Shown one piece after another: positions 58,719-64,000 of a stretch of DNA of 64,000 nucleotides. Within the stretch, counting starts at the first letter, position 1. Each line of letters begins with the position of its first letter. This DNA is from Glandiceps talaboti (taxonomy: Eukaryota > Hemichordata > Enteropneusta > Spengelidae), in contig NC_135553.1 in NCBI RefSeq assembly GCF_964340395.1, positions 1,050,001 to 1,114,000 of the forward strand. The letters are read 5' to 3'. The notes under the pieces are model-generated. The model searched no databases. It saw nothing but the letters and a program-made list of their open reading frames with translations, and was not told the DNA's origin. The position numbers were made by a program, and so were the translations under genes.

Positions 58719-60252
58719 TACACACACACATACACACATACACACATACACACATACATACATACATACATACATACATACATACATACATACATACATA
58801 CATACATACATACATACATACATACATACATACATGTAGATGATATGTAATCGTCCTTCTCAATAGATACTATATATGGACGTGTTCTTATTCTAGGTCA
58901 TCGCATAACCAACGGTACAAGTGCACAATTATGTTTGGAGAACTAACCCCTGAAATCTACACTTGGGATCACACCAAAGTTCGGAATTTCGTTTGTCTAT
59001 TGCTTTCTTTCTGATCGACAATCATTACATACTGTATTCACAATTGAAGTCATTTTAAAGATAAAATTGGTGACATTGGGTGACTTCACCTTGGCCTATT
59101 AATGAGACGCCTGGGCCAGTTGGATGACTTCACCTTGAGACGCCTGGGCCAGTAGAATACTTGTTTATATTGCGCAGTATTTATTACGCTTATCACAAAC
59201 AATGACCGTTGTCATGCCACCAAAGCTGTAGTATTGAATAGCTGTCGATAACGTGTCATGATAAAATGTTGCTAATTCTAGAAAGTCGCTGAACATTAGA
59301 AGAAGAGTCACGTCTGTACCTGTAAACATGCTAAATGAGATTCATGTTAAAGTTCAGTTATCTTGTTAACCCTGGTGACATGGTTTATAATGACTAAAAA
59401 TAAAACGTCTAGCAGCACATTAATTTGTTATTGATCAACCAAATGGTTTATAATGTCTACCCACGAATCGGCTAGCACTGTTACACTAATCATCAGCTAT
59501 TTATATCCAACTTTCCCTGTTTATGATAACTAATGCTATCCATTGAAAAAAATTAACCGCTTATGATCTTCCTATTCAAAAGGTAATAGAACATATATAA
59601 TACAATAATCATATCCCCGTGATTTGGGTTCTGTTGCCATTTATGTGGCGACCAATCAACTTCTTTTACACACCCCAGATCACCGAACAGTCGACATCCA
59701 TCTTTCATCTATTTTATTTGCAGGTGTTGTCAAAACAGAAGTGTCTTGATCTTATCTTGATGTTGTCAAAATCTTACAATGCATGGTGTTTGCTTAGTTT
59801 TGTTCTCAGGCAAATACCTAGTTCTTTTTAGTCCTATGTGTTGTCGTACTCCCCTTATATAGTTTGATATATTATGGAACGCAAAAGAAAACTGCTTACC
59901 TTGGTGCACCTATTCCTGCAATAAGCATCGCAATAGCAAATCCATGAGCCAAAGCTGCCACAAGGACACTTGTCGCATCATCCGAGGCTTCAGCAACGCC
60001 ACTCATTGAACCGAGGAAAACAAACAACATTGTCCCAAAAAATTCTGCAAAGCAAGGACGTATAAATCTTTCCATCACAACCATCGGTGTCCATATCTCT
60101 ATTCGGTTGACGTCGTTTTGAGCGTCATTGATGAGTTGGTTATTTCGATCCGTCATCTTTCGTTCTGTCTCCGAGTCGAGTTGTCCAACTCTGCCTTCGA
60201 TATCTGACATTTCTAGCTGACCAGAAGTCCCGGTACTGGAGGTAAGAGCCAT
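52912..60252 (-). CDS. Aquaporin 8-type channel C, 290 aa, five coding exons
   Basis: Minus-strand exons in order: 60252-59900, 58155-58029, 56064-55856, 53468-53334 and 52960-52912 (stop TGA). Internal exon sizes and phases equal those of A and B, but the protein is much more diverged. Motifs: [12 protein letters not shown] (first box NPC), [47 protein letters not shown] and tail [13 protein letters not shown]. Filter positions read His (ALAHGF), Ile, Ala, Arg, close to mammalian AQP8, so this is the most AQP8-like of the three. The start was placed at [11 protein letters not shown]; the frame stays open upstream to another Met at 60417, so the N-terminus is uncertain. Confidence 0.9.
53829..53884 (+). 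repeat. (CA)n microsatellite, aquaporin C intron 3
   Basis: About 27 CA units. Confidence 0.96.
54345..54584 (-). CDS. Possible nested single-pass membrane protein ORF or first exon, 79 aa
   Basis: An ORF on the same strand as aquaporin C and inside its third intron. It has a basic N-terminus ([10 protein letters not shown], residues 19-28), then one hydrophobic segment (about 29-50, [20 protein letters not shown]), giving a type II signal-anchor layout. A TATA box (TATATAAG, 54629-54636, minus) lies about 45 nt upstream of the double ATG. Such a layout is seen in first exons of Golgi enzymes, but no enzyme domain follows here and no family is recognised. It may be fortuitous. Confidence 0.3.
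   Translation of the reverse strand: MMESDCYRYIITSINKLIKVLCKPTSKSLAVVFVSVVLFLLNFVFASTFLGSLHSSKHTGVFFMVVDCDCGYSADSDCN
54965..55140 (+). repeat. Imperfect direct duplication of about 85 bp
   Basis: GTTCGGTTTTGCTTCACCAC followed by TAATRTTGTCKATCACT and a GGGAGTAYACTTTTAAT block, twice, with an extra short copy of GTGTTCGGTTTTGC. Confidence 0.85.
55590..55622 (+). repeat. (CTACT)n repeat after a TGTACTG-rich tract
   Basis: About six CTACT units. The preceding 55,460-55,570 is a loose TGCTGTACTG-type repeat. Confidence 0.85.
57270..57660 (+). repeat. Degenerate interspersed repeat, aquaporin C intron 2
   Basis: A more GC-rich stretch with TTTTACAAGTATTACCCCTGG, GGCACAGCGGCCCTTAATAC and CTCCCCGGGGAGATCC in AT-rich intron. 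It resembles a common invertebrate interspersed repeat in its start (TATAGAGCTTTCACACAG), but I cannot name the family. Confidence 0.4.
58201..58285 (+). repeat. (GGT)n microsatellite next to aquaporin C exon 2
   Basis: About 25 GGT-type units 45 bp upstream (minus-strand sense) of the exon 2 acceptor. On the sense strand this is (ACC)n. Confidence 0.95.
58477..58836 (+). repeat. Compound (CATA)n/(CA)n microsatellite, 360 bp
   Basis: Blocks of CATA alternate with CACACA and single interruptions such as ATGTACAT at 58600. Aquaporin C intron 1. Confidence 0.97.
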
Positions 60253-60934
60253 TTTGAAACAAAGACAAAAAGAAAAAGAAGAGAGACGTGGAAATGTGTT
60301 AGAAACCCACTGTTTTAAACGTTGTGTACTATTGTTATCGAATGCCCTAAAAGTGACCGCTCCTATAAAGAGTTGGTTGCCGTACAGTACCCTGGGCCTT
60401 CTATCGGATATCGTCACGTAACCTTTGTACGGCAGGTATTGCCAATTATATTGGCATGTCCAAATCTAACCCAAAAGTTTCTCAACTACATAACTCATAC
60501 GAGTTTTATTACTTACCTATGTCAATAATGGTGCGTGCAGTGTGAGATTTAAGTAATATCTCAGAAACTATGGAGGAAGGCGTTTCTATATGGACGCTTT
60601 GACATAATAATGTGAAGTGGTCACTAATTACTTTGACAACAAACAACAAGATACAGAGTCACATGATATGACTTCTGATTGATGGAATCATGTGATGTGT
60701 GTAGTAGTAGTAATCAAAGTTGTGATCTGTTTTATTGACTAACGTCTAAATGTACCACAATGTATATGCTGATACGATATTATTCCCCGAAGAATTTGAG
60801 TTCATCTGCAGCACCAGACATTTACTATGAATAAGTGAAGAACTGAACATATGCTTTACCAAATTTGGGGTTTTTCTTTTGTAGTTTTGTAAGACCAGAA
60901 TCGTGGCAGTTGTTATGCTCACTTCATATTATAT

Positions 60935-61126
60935 GACTAACCTTACCTTACATTACAAGACCTTGCATTACATTACATTACATTACCTTGCATTACATTA
61001 CCTTACGTTACCTTACCTTGCATAACATTACATTACATTACATCACCTTGCATTACATTACATTACATTACATTACATTACATTACATTACATTACATTA
61101 CATTACATTACATTACATTACATTAT
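60935..61126 (+). repeat. (ATTAC)n pentanucleotide repeat
   Basis: Imperfect CATTA/CCTTA units become perfect CATTA units from 61059 to 61125. Confidence 0.95.
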
Positions 61127-63149
61127 GTACTACAATTTCCTTTGCGCGAGCTACCCTAGCAGATGGTCACAAAATCTATCCCAGGAACGTTTGCCTTGGT
61201 ATTACTATCTCACGAAGCTCGCCACGCCAGCTAAGGTAGATGCACTTTAGAAGAATAGTTAAATCTAGTCATGTACAGTATATCGTATATGTACACCTAA
61301 TATGTTATGACGTACAGCCTAATCGCAGATTCGCAGTCACACTTGACTTGTTTAGTAGGAGGGTGGACAAGTCGAGATCCACTTAGATTTTAGCAGGAGC
61401 TAGCTGTTGTTGGTAATGCAGCAATTTGAAAATTCAAGTCACATTCCTATGTTTCTAAGTCCATCTGCCTTGGCTTGGTGCGGAGAGTTCCTTGAGATCA
61501 AGTCTCTGGGTTACCCTAAATCGTATACATTGTAAGAACGTATAATTTTCAGGTATGTCGGTGTACATGTATTATTAATATGACAACCGGGGAACAACTG
61601 TACTTTATTTTTTGCCATGACAGATCCATCTTGCAAACATTCTGCCAAAAAGATTTTTCTTGAGTAAGATAATTTGAATTTAGCAGTGTTTTTCTTTAGC
61701 CAAACTATAAACCTAAGGGTAGTTAAGGGTAGTTAAGGGTAGATAGATATCTGTCAAGCAAGACATGAAATGTTCAGTAAGCCTTACTGAGATTTTTTGT
61801 TGAACCAGGCCAGATGACGACTTCAACTGTAATGGTAGCAAGGTATACGGAACTTCTATCTCCAGCGTTCATGATCGACCAGTTTCATATAAACGTTGTA
61901 ACTTCTTTCATGTAGATATTACCCTATGTGTAAGTACTTGCATCAACAAGTACATCATGTTTGGCTAAAATTTGAGCTCACATGACCAACATGTTATGAG
62001 GGGATGCTGCCGGCCTTGAACCAAACCCACAGATTGGAACTTCTCCCACAATAGTTTGATGGCGCTGTGACACCCTATTGGGGCTCTATGGTTAATGTGT
62101 GCAGTGTCGGTGATTTCGAGGGTGTTCTATGTCTGTTACTCGAATTTTAATACAGTTATTTTGCTTATAGTAAAATGAACATATATAGACCACAGAGTAC
62201 ATTGAACTACCCTGGCATTTGTTTTTATTTGTACTTTCTTAATTTCTCTAACCGTTCAAAAGTTTTTAAAAGTGAATTTATCTGATTTGAAAAAAGAAAT
62301 AGTCGTTAAGGGCATTTTATTTGTTCAAGCTATGACCTTGACTGTATTTCATCAGTACTAAACCTAGATATGACTATCCGACCCCGTATATCGACTTCAT
62401 GTTTGCATGAGATCTTTGCAATCTATCAAATGAATCCATGTTATCGACGTAAACGGCGTCTTTATATAACTTTACATATGTTTTCCTTTAGAGTATTAAA
62501 TGACCTATTTGTATTCGTTAAGGTGGGTACCGGCGATTGGCATAGTTTACAAATGTGTAGCTTCAATACAACGATATTCAATTATGACCAGCCATGAGTG
62601 ACATACCTCTAATCAACTCAGAGATTACAGATTGAAAGTTAGTTAGATTTACACTTACTGGTCGTGGACATCATTTGTCCGTCAGTTCGTTCAGTACATG
62701 CACCATACAACTATCAATGACACAGCTGTAGTGGTTACAATCGGGGTTAAAATGACGTCACAATAGAAAGTCTTTTAGGTCATCGTGTCCAATTCAAAAC
62801 ATGGCCACAAATCACGTGACCGATTAAGTGTCGGTTTGGCTGTTATCAAAGCATTATTATTAACGATAGAACTGTTTTAGTATATTAAAGTGGTAAGGTA
62901 ATAACGTCCAGTGTTATTCAAAATGCAATATATCCAATATAGAAATAGGAATTCATTATATAATGACAAATCGTATTTCATACCAGAAAGTGAAATATGA
63001 CCGTTGATACATACCACAAACTGAAAATCGTTATAGCATTTGTGTGCTACTACTAACGTTATTTAGACGATGAGATATAGGTTTTAATATACAACCCTCA
63101 CATAATAAGTATACTTAATACAATCAGCATAGGAGATTCAATCACTTTC

Positions 63150-63436
63150 AGGAGACTTTAACTTATAACTGTGCAAACTTTATAAACTTAGATAGAGGAG
63201 AGCAATTTAGATATATACTACAATCAAAACATAAGGATATTATAACCGCTCTCTACATATACCTGGATGATACATGTAGTCAATAGACACACACTAGAAC
63301 TACTGTATACTTTAATATTTATATTTCATAGATTATTATTAACTTTATTTTGTTTAAATACCAAATTAGAAATGTAAAATTTTCTAAACGGCTAAAATAA
63401 AGTGTTATCTTATCTTATCTTATCTTATAATTAAAA
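63150..63436 (+). pseudogene. LINE 3' end with TTATC tail
   Basis: A frame near 63158-63260 reads CANFINLDRGEQFRYILQSK followed by HKDIITALYIY, the form seen at the very C-terminus of some LINE polyproteins. Stops follow, then an AATAAAGTG and four to five TTATC units (63406-63427), which look like the simple-repeat tail of the element. Confidence 0.5.
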
Positions 63437-63877
63437 GTACAGTGGAAAATTTAGAATTGAGTCGTCTGTATGAGATTTTCAGCCCCTAGTAAAGTTTTCA
63501 TTTAGGATAAAATATTTATACATGTAGTTGAAAGGACACTCTTTTCAAATGATTGTTACTTATAATATATTTTTTTCATTGCAATAATGAGGAATATCAC
63601 AATAATATATATAGTTTATGACAAGGGGTATTTTATTTTATTTGAATTTATTTTATTTTATCATGATTTGCAATTACTTCTATCTGGGTCAAAAGTTCTA
63701 CCTATAACATCTATTAAGACACTATAGTACATGTATCGCCATTATCCTTCTAATACTGACTATATACGTTGATACTAACTTGGTGAGACTTACACGCCTT
63801 TACAGTTCAACAGGTGGATTGTATGATTTCCAGCAGATTCGGCCTCGGAATGTTTTAGTAATTTGATCAAACTACTA

Positions 63878-63879
63878 TC

Positions 63880-63971
<92 letters not shown>
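63878..63971 (+). repeat. (GACA)n microsatellite
   Basis: About 23 GACA units close to the window end. Confidence 0.97.
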
Positions 63972-64000
63972 TGCCAGCCATCTGCCGTAGCAATTCTCGC

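Larger units (their letters stand above)
60253..64000. other. Region upstream of aquaporin C
   Basis: Starts with the presumed promoter and 5' UTR of aquaporin C. It then contains an (ATTAC)n tract, a LINE 3' end and a (GACA)n tract. The stretch 61,130-63,140 shows no gene or repeat I can support, apart from a triplicated AGGGTAGTTA at about 61717-61741. Confidence 0.5.

Noticed and set aside
58323-58850. ORFs of MYVCMYVC or HTYIHTYI type
   Set aside because: Translations of the CATA/CA microsatellite; the same holds for 26113-26359, 37898-38122, 45609-45969 and 9757-10049.
62370-62597. 75-codon ORF
   Set aside because: No similarity, no splice or promoter context, composition like the surrounding noncoding DNA.

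Overview
The window is eukaryotic genomic DNA from an invertebrate animal. Genes are split by canonical GT-AG introns, and the sequence is AT-rich with many microsatellites, minisatellites, tRNA-derived SINEs, LINE remnants and hairpin (MITE-like) elements. Protein similarity fits a bilaterian, such as a marine deuterostome or a lophotrochozoan; the sequence alone does not let me choose.

Four genes are supported. (1) 2001-18967 (+) holds the 3' 21 exons of TSC2 (tuberin), the Rheb GAP that restrains mTORC1. They encode 1,360 codons in one consistent frame; the 5' end lies outside the window. (2) 24492-26000 (+) is a small secreted, cysteine-free precursor of 102 residues with a TATA promoter and a C-terminal Gly-Arg-Lys. 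I do not recognise it; it has the form of an amidated-peptide precursor. (3-5) Three AQP8-type aquaporin genes each have five coding exons with identical intron positions and phases: AqpA 29170-34966 (+), AqpB 39691-50129 (-) and AqpC 52912-60252 (-). AqpA and AqpB are a tail-to-tail inverted pair whose introns still align, so they duplicated recently. AqpC is the older paralogue. A possible nested membrane-protein ORF lies in an AqpC intron (54345-54584, -).

The most striking feature is inside TSC2. At least seven of its splice junctions are covered by local tandem duplications that copy the splice site together with the exon edge. Examples are 29 copies of one acceptor (61-bp unit), seven in-frame copies of one donor (54-bp unit, 18 codons), five, three and three copies of other acceptors, and two pairs of donors. 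The last TSC2 introns also carry three inverted-repeat elements, one with a 51-bp minisatellite amplified about 20-fold inside it.

The rest is intron and intergenic sequence: a 29-bp array of about 49 copies, an 80-bp array, long TA, CATA and CA tracts, two oppositely oriented copies of one tRNA-derived SINE, five decayed LINE pieces and several palindromic elements. No rRNA gene, free-standing tRNA gene or CRISPR array was seen.
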